The notes beneath the pieces were generated by a model. It worked only from the letters and a program-made list of their open reading frames with translations. It was not told the origin of the DNA and made no database searches. Shown here piece after piece: positions 47,787 to 59,878 of a DNA stretch of 64,000 nucleotides. Both the position numbers and the translations under genes were made by a program. Origin of the DNA: Burkholderia cepacia GG4 (GTDB lineage: Bacteria > Pseudomonadota > Gammaproteobacteria > Burkholderiales > Burkholderiaceae); contig NC_018513.1 in assembly GCF_000292915.1 (NCBI RefSeq), positions 682,001-746,000 on the forward strand, written 5' to 3'. Numbering within the stretch: the stretch's first letter is position 1; every line of letters starts with the position of its first letter.

Positions 47787-48869
47787 TCAGATCAGGCGCA
47801 GCATGTACAGCTCGCGCTTCAGGTACGCATAGAAGATCGGCGCGGCGATCACGCCCGGCAGCCCGAACGCGGCTTCCATGATCAGCATCGCGAGCAGCAG
47901 CTCCCACGCGCGCGACTCGATCTGGCCGCCGATGATCTTCGCGTTCAGGAAGTATTCGAGCTTGTGGATCACGACGAGGAACGCGAGCGACGCGATCGCG
48001 GTGCCCATGCTGACCGACAGCGACACCGCGACGATCAGCGTGTTCGAGATCAGGTTGCCGATTACCGGCAGCAGCCCGACGATGAACGTGACGAGCACCA
48101 GCGTTTTCGACAGCGGCAGCCGCTGGTGGAAGATCGGCAGCGCGACGAGCAGGTAGATGCCGGTGAAGGCCGCGTTGATCGCCGAGATCTTGATCTGTGC
48201 GAACACGATCCGGCGGAACGATTCGGCGAAGCGCGACACGCGCGTGACGAGCGCGGTCGACAGCGGCCGGCGCACCTTGCCGTGCTCGACCCCGATCGCG
48301 ATCATCGCGCCGATGATCATCCCGAACAGCACGTGGCCGAAGCCGCGCGCGACGCTCTTGCCGCCTTGCTGGAGCTGGTCCATGTGCGAGTGCATCAGCA
48401 GCGCCGCCTTGGTCTTCATCTGTTCGACGTCGACGGGCAGCAGGTTCGCGATCCAGGCCGGCGTGCGTGCGCGCGTTTGCTCGACGATCTGCATCAGCTG
48501 GTCGAGCAGGCTCTGCAGGTTCGGCACCGTGCGCTCGAAGTGCTCGATGATGCCGATCGTCAGGCCGGTGAGCCCGCCGACGATCGCGATCGACAGCAGC
48601 ACGACGGCGACCCAGCGCGCGCGCATGCTGGTCGTGTGGCGCTCGATCACGGGGGCGATCGTATGGATCAGCTGATAGACCAACAGGCCGGCCAGCAGCC
48701 CGCCCAGCAGCTTGAGTTCGATGACGAGCACCATCGCGACGAGGGCGAACAGGTAGCTGCCGGTCTCGATCGCCGACAGCTTCGGCAGGCTGAAGTCGCT
48801 CGTCAGCTGCACGCTGCGCAGGTGCGGCTCGCGGTTCTGCGCGTCGCGCGACTCTTGTTGCTTCTCCAT
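47787..48869 (-). CDS. AI-2E family transporter (PerM-like)
   Basis: A 360-residue membrane protein with about 7-8 helices. The family pattern is visible: paired helices at about 40-110, a long soluble loop (about 115-190), then IVFAQIKISAINAAFTGIYLLVALPIF, GLLPVIGNLISNTLIVAVSL and the late GLPGVIAAPIFYAYLKREL. Members (TqsA, PerM) are putative permeases with diverse substrates; AI-2 export is shown for only some. It is monocistronic, bounded by a terminator and its own promoter. Confidence 0.87.
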   Translation of the reverse strand: MEKQQESRDAQNREPHLRSVQLTSDFSLPKLSAIETGSYLFALVAMVLVIELKLLGGLLAGLLVYQLIHTIAPVIERHTTSMRARWVAVVLLSIAIVGGLTGLTIGIIEHFERTVPNLQSLLDQLMQIVEQTRARTPAWIANLLPVDVEQMKTKAALLMHSHMDQLQQGGKSVARGFGHVLFGMIIGAMIAIGVEHGKVRRPLSTALVTRVSRFAESFRRIVFAQIKISAINAAFTGIYLLVALPIFHQRLPLSKTLVLVTFIVGLLPVIGNLISNTLIVAVSLSVSMGTAIASLAFLVVIHKLEYFLNAKIIGGQIESRAWELLLAMLIMEAAFGLPGVIAAPIFYAYLKRELYMLRLI

Positions 48870-48964
48870 CGTGGATTCCTGTCGTTCGTGTGTCGCGCCG
48901 CGCGGTGGGCGGCAGGACGGCGGTCGCCGCGGCGCCGCGCCGGATTGGTGCGGATGGCGAACCT

Positions 48965-48982
48965 TACGACCGTAAAGTATAG
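48965..48982 (-). promoter_or_regulatory. probable -10 and palindrome upstream of the AI-2E gene
   Basis: TATACT (minus strand, 48982-48977) is a good -10. Immediately downstream, over the expected transcription start, lies TTACG-GT-CGTAA (arms of 5 bp). The placement suggests an operator for an unknown repressor. No convincing -35 at 17 bases. Confidence 0.35.
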
Positions 48983-49126
48983 CTGCCATTATGGGCCGCA
49001 ACGGGGCAGTTTGGCTCGTGGTGTAAACGCAGAGGGAAAAACCGCGGAAGGGAAAACGAGGAGGCGGGCGCCGCCGCGGGCGCCCGGCACGCGCGGCCGG
49101 GCGGCCGCGCGCGGGAACGGTGGCCG

Positions 49127-52012
<2,886 letters not shown>

Positions 52013-52275
52013 GAACCTGGCGAAAATGGAGGGAACCAAACCTGCTACTATAACGGCTTTTCGAGGCCGTCGTTGGGGCCCCCAGCCTTTGCAGCAGCTG
52101 GCAGCAAGGCGGTGCCCACGCCGGGGAAAGTAGCCGCGCTGCACGGCTCGAGGCGGCCCGCCGGCGTCCCGGAAAGCGGCCCCGGCAAGCGCCAGCCAGG
52201 CCGCCGGGCCAGTGGCCCTGATCTTCCGCCGCCCGCCGCCGGGCGGACATTCCGATCATTCGAAATTCATTCCCG

Positions 52276-53463
52276 ATGTCCAATCCGTCCGCCACGTCTT
52301 CCCGCATGAGTGCGCCCGAACTGCGCGCGACCACGTCGCTCGCGGCGATCTTCGCGCTGCGCATGCTCGGCCTGTTCATGATCATGCCGGTGTTCTCGGT
52401 CTACGCGAAAACCATCCCGGGCGGCGACAACGTGCTGCTCGTCGGCATCGCGCTCGGGGCCTACGGCGTCACGCAGTCGCTGTTCTACATCTTCTACGGC
52501 TGGGCATCCGACAAGTTCGGCCGCAAGCCGGTGATCGCCACGGGCCTCGTGATCTTCGCGCTCGGCAGCTTCGTCGCCGCGTTCGCGCACGACATCACGT
52601 GGATCATCGTCGGCCGCGTGATCCAGGGGATGGGCGCCGTGTCGTCCGCGGTGCTCGCGTTCATCGCCGACCTGACCTCCGAGCAGAACCGCACGAAGGC
52701 GATGGCGATGGTCGGCGGCTCGATCGGCGTATCGTTCGCGGTCGCGATCGTCGGTGCGCCGATCGTGTTCCACTGGGTCGGGATGAGCGGGCTGTTCGCG
52801 ATCGTCGGCGTGCTGTCGATCCTCGCGATCGGCGTCGTGGTGTGGGTCGTGCCCGACGCGGCGAAGCCCGTGCACGTGCCGGCGCCGTTCGGCGAGGTGT
52901 TGCACAACGTCGAGCTGCTGCGCCTGAACTTCGGCGTGCTCGTGCTGCATGCGACGCAGACGGCGCTGTTCCTCGTCGTGCCGCGCCTGCTGGTCGACGG
53001 CGGGCTGCCGGTCGCTTCGCACTGGAAGGTCTACCTGCCGGTGATGGGGCTCGCGTTCGTGATGATGGTCCCGGCGATCATCGTCGCGGAAAAACGGGGC
53101 AAGATGAAGCCGGTGCTGCTCGGCGGCATTCTGGCTATCCTGATCGGTCAATTGTTGCTCGGCAGCGCGCCGCATACCATCCTCATTGTGGCGGCGATCC
53201 TGTTCGTGTACTTCCTTGGTTTCAACATCCTGGAAGCGTCGCAGCCGTCGCTCGTGTCGAAGCTCGCGCCGGGTTCGCGCAAGGGCGCGGCCACGGGCGT
53301 CTACAACACCACGCAGTCGATCGGGCTCGCGCTCGGCGGCATCGTAGGCGGGTGGCTGCTGAAGCACGGCGGCGCGAACACCGTCTTCTATGCGTGCTCG
53401 GGGCTCGTGGCAGCGTGGCTTATAATCGCGGCCAGCATGAAAGCGCCGCCGCGCAAGGCCTGA
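52276..53463 (+). CDS. MFS transporter (YajR-like)
   Basis: A 395-residue protein with about 11-12 membrane helices. MFS motif A appears as [13 protein letters not shown] between helices 2 and 3; the N-terminus has [18 protein letters not shown] and helix 4 [22 protein letters not shown], typical of the drug:H+ antiporter-like DHA1/YajR group. Substrate unknown. It lies between uvrA (divergent) and ssb (downstream, 103 bases), an order conserved in Burkholderiales. Confidence 0.9.
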   Translation: MSNPSATSSRMSAPELRATTSLAAIFALRMLGLFMIMPVFSVYAKTIPGGDNVLLVGIALGAYGVTQSLFYIFYGWASDKFGRKPVIATGLVIFALGSFVAAFAHDITWIIVGRVIQGMGAVSSAVLAFIADLTSEQNRTKAMAMVGGSIGVSFAVAIVGAPIVFHWVGMSGLFAIVGVLSILAIGVVVWVVPDAAKPVHVPAPFGEVLHNVELLRLNFGVLVLHATQTALFLVVPRLLVDGGLPVASHWKVYLPVMGLAFVMMVPAIIVAEKRGKMKPVLLGGILAILIGQLLLGSAPHTILIVAAILFVYFLGFNILEASQPSLVSKLAPGSRKGAATGVYNTTQSIGLALGGIVGGWLLKHGGANTVFYACSGLVAAWLIIAASMKAPPRKA

Positions 53464-53566
53464 ACCTAATTTCCGGGCAGGCAGCGGCGACGCTTGCCGG
53501 CTAGCCCGGCGGGCCGCTCCGACGACTTTCGCGGGCGGCCCGGCATCGAATTTACTGGAGAAACAC

Positions 53567-54121
53567 ATGGCATCCGTCAACAAGGTCATCCTCGTCGGCA
53601 ATCTCGGCGCCGATCCTGAAGTCCGTTACCTGCCGAGCGGCGACGCGGTTGCGAACATCCGTCTCGCGACGACCGATCGCTACAAGGACAAGGCGAGCGG
53701 CGATTTCAAGGAAATGACCGAGTGGCACCGCGTCGCGTTCTTCGGCCGTCTCGCCGAAATCGTCAGCGAATACCTGAAGAAGGGCTCGTCGGTCTATATC
53801 GAAGGCCGCATCCGCACGCGCAAGTGGCAGGGCCAGGACGGCCAGGATCGCTACTCGACCGAAATCGTCGCCGACCAGATGCAGATGCTCGGCGGCCGCG
53901 GCGGTGCGGGCGGCGGCGGCGGCGGTGGTGACGAAGGCGGTTACGGCGGCGGCTACGGTGGTGGCGGCGGCGGTCGTGGCGGCGAGCAGATGGAACGCGG
54001 CGGTGGCGGCGGTCGTGCCGGCGGCGCGGCGCGTGGCGGTGCAGGCGGCGGCGCACCGAGCCGTCCGAGCGCGCCGGCAGGCGGCGGCTTCGACGAGATG
54101 GACGACGATATTCCGTTCTGA
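53567..54121 (+). CDS. ssb: single-stranded DNA-binding protein
   Basis: A 184-residue SSB. The OB fold covers about 1-110 ([21 protein letters not shown], then [21 protein letters not shown]). The linker at about 112-170 is extremely glycine-rich (GGGG and GGYGGG repeats), longer and purer than in E. coli. The tail MDDDIPF is the conserved acidic tip that docks RecQ, RecO, PriA and other partners. GGAG precedes the ATG at 53567. Confidence 0.97.
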   Translation: MASVNKVILVGNLGADPEVRYLPSGDAVANIRLATTDRYKDKASGDFKEMTEWHRVAFFGRLAEIVSEYLKKGSSVYIEGRIRTRKWQGQDGQDRYSTEIVADQMQMLGGRGGAGGGGGGGDEGGYGGGYGGGGGGRGGEQMERGGGGGRAGGAARGGAGGGAPSRPSAPAGGGFDEMDDDIPF

Positions 54122-54186
54122 CGGAACGCCGGCATCCCGCACCGGAATGGGCCCGAATGTCCGAGTCAAGCCAGTCGCCTGGCCCG

Positions 54187-54204
54187 GACCTTCGGGTCTT
54201 TTTT
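54187..54204 (+). terminator. short terminator candidate after ssb
   Basis: GACC-TTCG-GGTC (54187-54198), a 4-bp stem with a stable UUCG tetraloop, followed by TTTTTT. It is short but typically placed about 65 bases after ssb. If real, the mug start must lie downstream, at GTG 54235. Confidence 0.45.
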
Positions 54205-54234
54205 CGTTTACGTCCCGCGCGCCCGAGGCCGACC

Positions 54235-54786
54235 GTGGCAGACGCACTCCCCGACATCATCGCCCCGCAGCTCGACGTGCTGTTCTGCGGAATCAACCCC
54301 GGCCTGACCGCGGCCGCGACCGGCCATCACTTCGCCGGAAGGAACAACCGCTTCTGGCGCATGCTGCATCTCGCGGGCTTTACGCCGGACGAAATCGCGC
54401 CGCAGGACGACCGGACGATTCTGCAGTACGGATGCGGGCTGACCGCGGTCGTGCCGCGACCGACCGCAAGTGCCGATCAGCTGTCGCACGCGGAATTCAT
54501 CGCGGCCGCGGCCGTCTTCGAGCAGAAGGTCGCGCGTCATGCGCCACGCTTCGTCGCGTTTCTCGGCAAGGCCGCTTACGCCGCGCTCTCCGGGCAACGC
54601 GAGATCGCGTGGGGGCTGCAACCGGCGCGCATGCAGCGCGCGGCCGTCTGGATCCTGCCGAACCCGAGCGGAAGAAACCGTGCATTCGGCAGCGACGAAC
54701 TGGTCGATGCGTACCGTCAGCTTCGTATCGCGGCGCGCGCCGTGGCGGGCCGCCACCGGCACGAGGCGCCGGATGACGCGCAATAA
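54235..54786 (+). CDS. mug: G/U mismatch-specific uracil/thymine DNA glycosylase
   Basis: A 183-residue member of UDG family 2 (Mug/TDG). The catalytic motif GINPG (VLFCGINPGLTAAATGHHF) is followed by FAGRNNRFW, and the second motif NPSGRN replaces the HPS of family 1, as in TDG/Mug. It excises U or ethenocytosine opposite G. The GTG at 54235 gives MADALPDII, a compact start; an ATG at 54157 would add 26 residues that translate the ssb terminator and look non-coding. It overlaps mpg by 14 bases, so the two DNA glycosylases are coupled. Confidence 0.85.
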   Translation: MADALPDIIAPQLDVLFCGINPGLTAAATGHHFAGRNNRFWRMLHLAGFTPDEIAPQDDRTILQYGCGLTAVVPRPTASADQLSHAEFIAAAAVFEQKVARHAPRFVAFLGKAAYAALSGQREIAWGLQPARMQRAAVWILPNPSGRNRAFGSDELVDAYRQLRIAARAVAGRHRHEAPDDAQ

Positions 54787-55396
54787 GCGCGTGCCGGACT
54801 GGCCGGGCGCACTGTTGCCGCGCGCGTTCTTCGATCGCGCCGCCACCGAAGTCGCGCCGCAACTGCTGAACAAGATCCTTGCGGCAGCGGACGGCCGAGC
54901 GGGCCGGATCGTCGAAGTGGAAGCGTATGCCGGCGCGATCGACCCGGCCGCGCATACCTACCGCGGCAAGACGCCGCGCAACGCGACGATGTTCGGGCCG
55001 CCTGGGCATCTGTACGTCTATTTCACCTACGGCATGCACTGGTGCTGCAACTGCGTGTGCGGCCCGGACGGCGCCGACACGGGGGTGCTGATCCGTGCGC
55101 TGGAGCCGCTTCACGGGCTCGAGCGGATGCGCGCCGCACGGCCGCCGCTGACGCGCGATCGCGATCTGTGTCGCGGGCCGGCGCGGCTGACGCAGGCGCT
55201 CGGCATCGGCGGCGCGCAGGACGGCGTTGATCTGGTCGCCGCGCGCGCAGGCTTCGCGATCGTGGACGACGGCATGGCGCCGCCCGCGAATCTGGCGGGT
55301 GGGCCGCGCATCGGCATTCGCGTCGGCAAGGCGTTGCCCTGGCGCTGGAGCGTGCCCGGCAACCGCTATGTATCGGGCCCTTTGACGCGGATCTGA
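54773..55396 (+). CDS. mpg: 3-methyladenine DNA glycosylase (AAG/MPG type)
   Basis: A 207-residue base-excision enzyme of the AAG fold, removing alkylated purines and hypoxanthine. Visible are the catalytic Glu region IVEVEAYAG, TPRNATMFGPPGHLYVYFTYGMHWC with the intercalating Tyr, and LCRGPARLTQALGI. The start overlaps the mug end by 14 bases. This eukaryotic-like AAG family is patchy in bacteria; finding it fused by overlap to mug makes a compact alkylation/deamination repair unit. Confidence 0.93.
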   Translation: MTRNKRVPDWPGALLPRAFFDRAATEVAPQLLNKILAAADGRAGRIVEVEAYAGAIDPAAHTYRGKTPRNATMFGPPGHLYVYFTYGMHWCCNCVCGPDGADTGVLIRALEPLHGLERMRAARPPLTRDRDLCRGPARLTQALGIGGAQDGVDLVAARAGFAIVDDGMAPPANLAGGPRIGIRVGKALPWRWSVPGNRYVSGPLTRI

Positions 55397-55467
55397 CGGA
55401 TGTCACGCGCGCGCCATTATTGACCCGTTAAGCTCGTTCCTTCGACGTTTCAATCGAAGGGGACACA

Positions 55468-56232
55468 ATGCGGCGGGTCGTATTCAACCAGAAGGGCGGC
55501 GTGGGCAAGTCGACGATCGTCTGCAACCTGGCGGCGATCAGCGCGAGCGAAGGGCTGCGCACGCTTGTCATCGACCTCGACGCACAGGCGAATTCGACGC
55601 GCTACCTGCTTGGCGACGGCGCGACCGACGTCCATCCCGGCGTCGCCGAATTCTTCGAGACCGCACTGACGTTCAACTTCCGGCCGGTCGACGTCGCATC
55701 GTTCATCCATCCGACCCCGTTCGAAGGGCTCGACGTGATGCCTGCGCATCCGGATCTCGACACGCTGCACGGCAAGCTCGAGTCGCGCTACAAGATCTAC
55801 AAGCTGCGCGATGCGCTGAACGAGCTCGACACCTACGATGCCGTCTACATCGACACGCCGCCCGCGCTGAATTTCTACACGCGCTCGGCGCTGATCGCGG
55901 TCGAGCGCTGCCTGATCCCGTTCGACTGCGACGACTTCTCGCGCCGCGCGCTGTACACGCTGCTCGAGAACGTGAAGGAAATCCAGCAGGACCATAACGC
56001 GGCGCTCGAGGTCGAGGGAATCGTCATCAACCAGTTCCAGCCACGCGCGAGCCTGCCGCAGCGGCTGGTCGACGAACTCGTCGGCGAAGGGCTGCCGGTG
56101 CTGGCGTCGAAGTTGTCGGCGTCGGTGAAGATCCGCGAGTCGCATCAGCAGTCGACGCCGGTGATCCATCTCGAACCGACCCACAAGCTCGCGCAGGAGT
56201 TTCTCGCGCTGCATCGCGAGCTGGTCGGCTGA
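55468..56232 (+). CDS. ParA family ATPase without a visible ParB
   Basis: A 254-residue deviant Walker ATPase: VFNQKGGVGKSTIVCNLA (residues 5-22, with the two ParA lysines at 9 and 14), IDLDAQANSTRYLL and VYIDTPPALNFY. Such proteins position chromosomes, plasmids, chemoreceptor arrays or other cargo. No parB-like gene or parS repeats are nearby; the next gene is a phasin, so a role in positioning polyhydroxybutyrate granules is possible but speculative. GGGG lies before the ATG at 55468. Confidence 0.85.
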   Translation: MRRVVFNQKGGVGKSTIVCNLAAISASEGLRTLVIDLDAQANSTRYLLGDGATDVHPGVAEFFETALTFNFRPVDVASFIHPTPFEGLDVMPAHPDLDTLHGKLESRYKIYKLRDALNELDTYDAVYIDTPPALNFYTRSALIAVERCLIPFDCDDFSRRALYTLLENVKEIQQDHNAALEVEGIVINQFQPRASLPQRLVDELVGEGLPVLASKLSASVKIRESHQQSTPVIHLEPTHKLAQEFLALHRELVG

Positions 56233-56688
56233 GGTCGTCGCCGTCGCGTGCGGTGGTGCGCGCGATCGTTGAAATCGTCATTAATAATCCTGGAAACGAT
56301 TTCAAAATAAATCTGCAAAAACGATTACATCGGTAGCCGATCCGTTTTCAATGGGGACCTCTTTTCTAATAACGGGAATAATGACGGGGTAAATGTTGCG
56401 GTCAGGCACGATGCGCTATGCTGTAAAAATGTAAAAATCATTATCGGACAAGGTGTTGCAACATGGCCCCACGGTGCAAGCCTATCCCGGGTCACACGGT
56501 CAACCTGACTGCTAAGGGTTTTCACCTAGCATTAATGCAACTTAATTGACAATTAATGCCTCTAGAATGGCCACTCTCAACTTCTCGCATTCAATGGCGT
56601 TTGCGGGTTGTGAATTAGGGGGCAGGCCGTCAATCTGGCTCCCATTCTCTTTACGTCGTCTCTCGCATTGCTAACAGGAGCGTGTCCG
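56233..56688 (+). promoter_or_regulatory. AT-rich regulatory region upstream of phaP
   Basis: About 455 bases, markedly AT-richer than its surroundings. Visible elements: tandem TGTAAAAA repeats (56422-56437); the perfect palindrome TGTTGCAACA (56454-56463); an inverted repeat CATTAAT/ATTAATG (56530-56536 and 56552-56558) enclosing TTGACA (56546-56551). Phasin promoters are controlled by PhaR in other bacteria, so one of these may be a PhaR site; the assignment is inference. No ORF in it is credible. Confidence 0.5.
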
Positions 56689-57270
56689 ATGTCCGTATTT
56701 GCCCCCGAAAAATTCGCTGCCGATTATCAGTCCGGTATTGCCGCCTGGTTCGCGATCGCCCGTCCGGCGATCAGCGGTTTCGAGGCCGTCGTCGAACTCA
56801 ACCTGCAAGCGACCAAGACGGCGCTCGAAGAGTACGAAGACAAGCTGAAGAACGCATTCAATGCCAGCAACCCGGCCGCGGGTTTCGCGCAGCAGGTCGC
56901 CGCACCGCAGGAAGCAGCCGGCAAGGCCGTCGCGTACGGCCGCCATCTGTTCGACATCGCGGTGTCGACGCAGGCCGAGTGGGCGAAGGTCGCGCAGGCT
57001 CAGTACGAGCAGACCGACAAGCGCGTGAAGGACGTGTTCGGCGAGCTGACGAAGCATGCGCCGGCCGGTTCGGCCCCCGTGGTCGCGGCGCTGAATTCGG
57101 CGCTGTCCGCGGCAACCGCCGCGGCCGACTCCGTGCGCGCAGCGGCGGGGCAGGCGATCGAAGCCGCACAAAGCGGTTTCGACGCAGTCAGCGAAACGGC
57201 GACGCGCGGTGCCAAGCAGGCGGCCGCCGCAGCACGCAAGGAAGCCGCTTCGCGCGAATCGGCAGCATGA
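56689..57270 (+). CDS. phaP: phasin, polyhydroxyalkanoate granule protein
   Basis: A 193-residue phasin. The start MSVFAPEKFAADYQSGI leads into the phasin_2 domain (about 10-115) of amphipathic helices with Ala-rich heptads; the C-terminal third is alanine/lysine-rich, ending KEAASRESAA. It coats PHB granules and prevents coalescence. AGGAG (56676-56680) sets the ATG at 56689. It is followed by phaA and phaB, so it sits with PHB precursor genes; no phaC is visible in the window. Confidence 0.93.
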   Translation: MSVFAPEKFAADYQSGIAAWFAIARPAISGFEAVVELNLQATKTALEEYEDKLKNAFNASNPAAGFAQQVAAPQEAAGKAVAYGRHLFDIAVSTQAEWAKVAQAQYEQTDKRVKDVFGELTKHAPAGSAPVVAALNSALSAATAAADSVRAAAGQAIEAAQSGFDAVSETATRGAKQAAAAARKEAASRESAA

Positions 57271-57273
57271 CCG

Positions 57274-57322
57274 CGTGTCGCGCGTCGGCGCGACACGATT
57301 GACCGGCGCCGGATGGCGCCGG
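57274..57322 (+). terminator. two tandem hairpins after phaP
   Basis: First hairpin: CGTGTCGCGC (57274-57283) with GCGCGACACG (57288-57297), a perfect 10-bp stem with a 4-base loop. Second: CCGGCGCC, loop GGAT, GGCGCCGG (57303-57322), with the same stem sequence as the hairpin at 20944-20963. Neither has a T run, so they may be transcription pause or RNA-stability elements rather than simple terminators. The remaining gap up to phaA shows nothing else. Confidence 0.5.
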
Positions 57323-57539
57323 CCGCCGCGTGTGCCGCGTGGCGGCCGGCGAACCTCCGGTTTGCCGCACCGTGCCGGTGCATGGCTGGACCGTGCGGAT
57401 GCGCGGCGCGCCTGAGCGCGCGAACGTGCAGCCGCATTCGGGGCCGCGTGGCCCTTGAGCGCCACCGTCGGCCGCCGCACCGTGCCGGCACCGGAACGCA
57501 ATACGGATCGACCCACTGATTTCAATGCAGGAACTGAAC

Positions 57540-58722
57540 ATGACGGACGTAGTGATCGTATCGGCCGCGCGGACCGCGGTCGGCAAATTCGGCGGCTCGC
57601 TCGCGAAGGTTGCGGCACCGGAGCTGGGCGCGACGGTGATCCGCGCAGTGCTGGAGCGTGCGGGCGTGAAGCCCGAGCAGGTCAGCGAAGTGATCATGGG
57701 CCAGGTGCTGACGGCCGGTTCCGGGCAGAACCCGGCGCGCCAGTCGCTGATCAAGGCCGGGCTGCCGACGGCAGTGCCGGGGATGACGATCAACAAGGTG
57801 TGCGGCTCGGGCCTGAAGGCCGTGATGCTGGCGGCGAATGCGATTGTCGCGGGCGACGCGGACATCGTGATCGCGGGCGGCCAGGAGAACATGAGCGCAT
57901 CGCCGCACGTGCTGCCGGGCTCGCGCGACGGGTTCCGGATGGGCGACGCGAAGCTGGTCGACACGATGATCGTCGACGGCCTGTGGGACGTGTACAACCA
58001 GTACCACATGGGCGTCACGGCGGAGAACGTCGCGAAGGAATACGGGATCACGCGCGAAGAGCAGGACGCGTTCGCGGCGCTGTCGCAGAACAAGGCGGAA
58101 GCCGCGCAGAAGGCCGGCCGCTTCAACGACGAGATCGTTCCGGTATCGATCCCGCAACGCAAGGGCGAGCCGCTGCAGTTCGCGACCGACGAGTTCGTGC
58201 GTCACGGCGTGACGGCGGAATCGCTGGCCGGGCTGAAGCCGGCGTTCTCGAAGGACGGTTCGGTGACGGCGGCGAATGCGTCGGGGCTGAACGACGGCGC
58301 GGCGGCGGTGCTGGTGATGTCGGGCGCAGAAGGCGGCGGCACTCGGCCTGACGCCGCTGGCGCGGATCAAGGCGTACGCGAACGCGGGCGTGGATCCGAG
58401 CGTGATGGGCATGGGCCCGGTGCCGGCGTCGCGCCGTTGCCTGGAGCGTGCGGGCTGGACGCCGGGCGACCTGGACCTGATGGAAATCAACGAGGCATTC
58501 GCGGCGCAGGCGCTGGCGGTGCACAAGCAGATGGGCTGGGACACGTCGAAGGTGAACGTGAACGGCGGAGCGATCGCGATCGGTCACCCGATCGGCGCGT
58601 CGGGCTGCCGGATCCTGGTGACGCTGCTGCACGAGATGGTCAAGCGCGACGCGAAGCGCGGGCTGGCGTCGCTGTGTATCGGCGGCGGGATGGGCGTCGC
58701 GCTCGCGGTCGAGCGCGTCTGA
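57540..58722 (+). pseudogene. phaA: acetyl-CoA acetyltransferase PhaA, one-base frameshift
   Basis: A thiolase that condenses two acetyl-CoA for PHB. From ATG 57540 ([20 protein letters not shown]) the frame holds the active Cys ([11 protein letters not shown]) and runs to about codon 262 (VLVMSG). There it goes out of frame. The frame one base over continues exactly as the family expects ([20 protein letters not shown], then [16 protein letters not shown] and [15 protein letters not shown], ending at 58722), with both catalytic His/Cys. Removing one G from GGG at 58322-58324 restores the whole protein (SAQKAAALG). Either a real +1 mutation or a sequencing error; the two halves otherwise look undamaged. 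Confidence 0.9.
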
Positions 58723-58738
58723 GCAGGATCTGAGACAT

Positions 58739-58776
58739 CGCGCGTGTGCGGCGCCGGCCTGTGCCGCATACGCGCG
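58739..58776 (+). terminator. long hairpin after phaA
   Basis: CGCGCGTGTGCGGC (58739-58752) pairs with GCCGCATACGCGCG (58763-58776) over 14 positions with one G:U pair. No T run follows; it may be a transcript-stability or pause hairpin between phaA and phaB. Confidence 0.45.
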
Positions 58777-58938
58777 AAGCAGCTTTCGCGCGTAACAAGC
58801 AACCAACAACAAGCGTGATGTTCCGGTGCGTGCCACGTCCGCGTCGCGGGCGGCAGCGCATCGAAGCGGTGGGGCGGCAGCATGTGCCATGCCGTCGCCC
58901 CGCACCATCGATTACTTTCTTTGTCGGTAACTTATAGG

Positions 58939-59682
58939 ATGACTAAGCGAATTGCAGTTGTGACAGGTGGAATGGGCGGCCTCGGTGAAGCGATCAGCAT
59001 CCGGTTGAACGATGCGGGCCACCGGGTCGTCGTCACGTATTCGCCGAACAATGCCGGCGCCGATCGCTGGCTGACCGAGATGCATGCGGCCGGCCGTGAA
59101 TTCCACGCGTATCCGGTGGACGTGGCCGATCACGATTCGTGCCAGCAGTGCATCGAGAAGATCGTCCGGGACGTCGGCCCGGTCGACATCCTGGTGAACA
59201 ACGCGGGCATCACGCGCGACATGACGCTGCGCAAGCTCGACAAGGTCAACTGGGATGCGGTGATCCGCACCAACCTCGATTCCGTGTTCAACATGACGAA
59301 GCCGGTCTGCGACGGCATGGTCGAGCGCGGCTGGGGGCGCATCGTCAACATTGCGTCGGTCAACGGTTCGAAGGGCTCGGTCGGCCAGACCAACTACGCG
59401 GCCGCGAAGGCCGGCATGCACGGTTTCACGAAATCGCTCGCGCTCGAGATCGCGCGCAAGGGCGTGACGGTGAACACGGTGTCGCCGGGCTATCTCGCGA
59501 CGAAGATGGTGACGGCGATCCCGCAGGACATCCTCGACACGAAGATCCTTCCGCAGATTCCGGCGGGACGACTCGGTCAACCCGAGGAAGTCGCGGCACT
59601 GATCGCGTATCTGTGCTCGGAGGACGCCGGTTTCGTGACGGGCTCCAACATCGCGATCAACGGCGGCCAGCACATGCACTGA
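58939..59682 (+). CDS. phaB: acetoacetyl-CoA reductase
   Basis: A 247-residue short-chain dehydrogenase reducing acetoacetyl-CoA with NADPH to (R)-3-hydroxybutyryl-CoA, the PHB monomer. Cofactor loop VTGGMGGLGEAI at about 8-19, NNAG, the catalytic Ser in IVNIASVNG and the YAAAK motif (YxxxK) are present, and NGSKGSVGQTNYAAAKAGM is characteristic of PhaB. It depends on acetoacetyl-CoA from phaA, encoded just upstream, which is frameshifted here. Confidence 0.96.
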   Translation: MTKRIAVVTGGMGGLGEAISIRLNDAGHRVVVTYSPNNAGADRWLTEMHAAGREFHAYPVDVADHDSCQQCIEKIVRDVGPVDILVNNAGITRDMTLRKLDKVNWDAVIRTNLDSVFNMTKPVCDGMVERGWGRIVNIASVNGSKGSVGQTNYAAAKAGMHGFTKSLALEIARKGVTVNTVSPGYLATKMVTAIPQDILDTKILPQIPAGRLGQPEEVAALIAYLCSEDAGFVTGSNIAINGGQHMH

Positions 59683-59878
59683 CGCGCGGCGGCCCGGGCG
59701 GCGTTCGCGCGCGTCCGGGTCGTGCTCCCGCTGTATCCAGCGCCGGGGCGGCACGCAGGCGCGCAGTGACGGATCACGGACGCGGGCGCGCTGCACCCGC
59801 GGCGGGCGGTGTGCGCCCATGGTCCGGCCACCGCGACGCGGCAGGCACGCCGCACCGGCCTCGCATTCCGGAGGAGGC

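Noticed and set aside
52013..52275. SOS (LexA) box before uvrA
   Set aside because: I looked for a CTG-N10-CAG type palindrome between uvrA and the MFS gene. The nearest, CTGCTACTATAACGG, does not match, so no SOS box is claimed; the -10 TATAGT is noted instead.
58318..58330. Programmed +1 frameshifting as explanation for phaA
   Set aside because: No slippery heptamer, rare codon or stop at the shift point; a simple extra G fits better, whether mutation or sequencing error.
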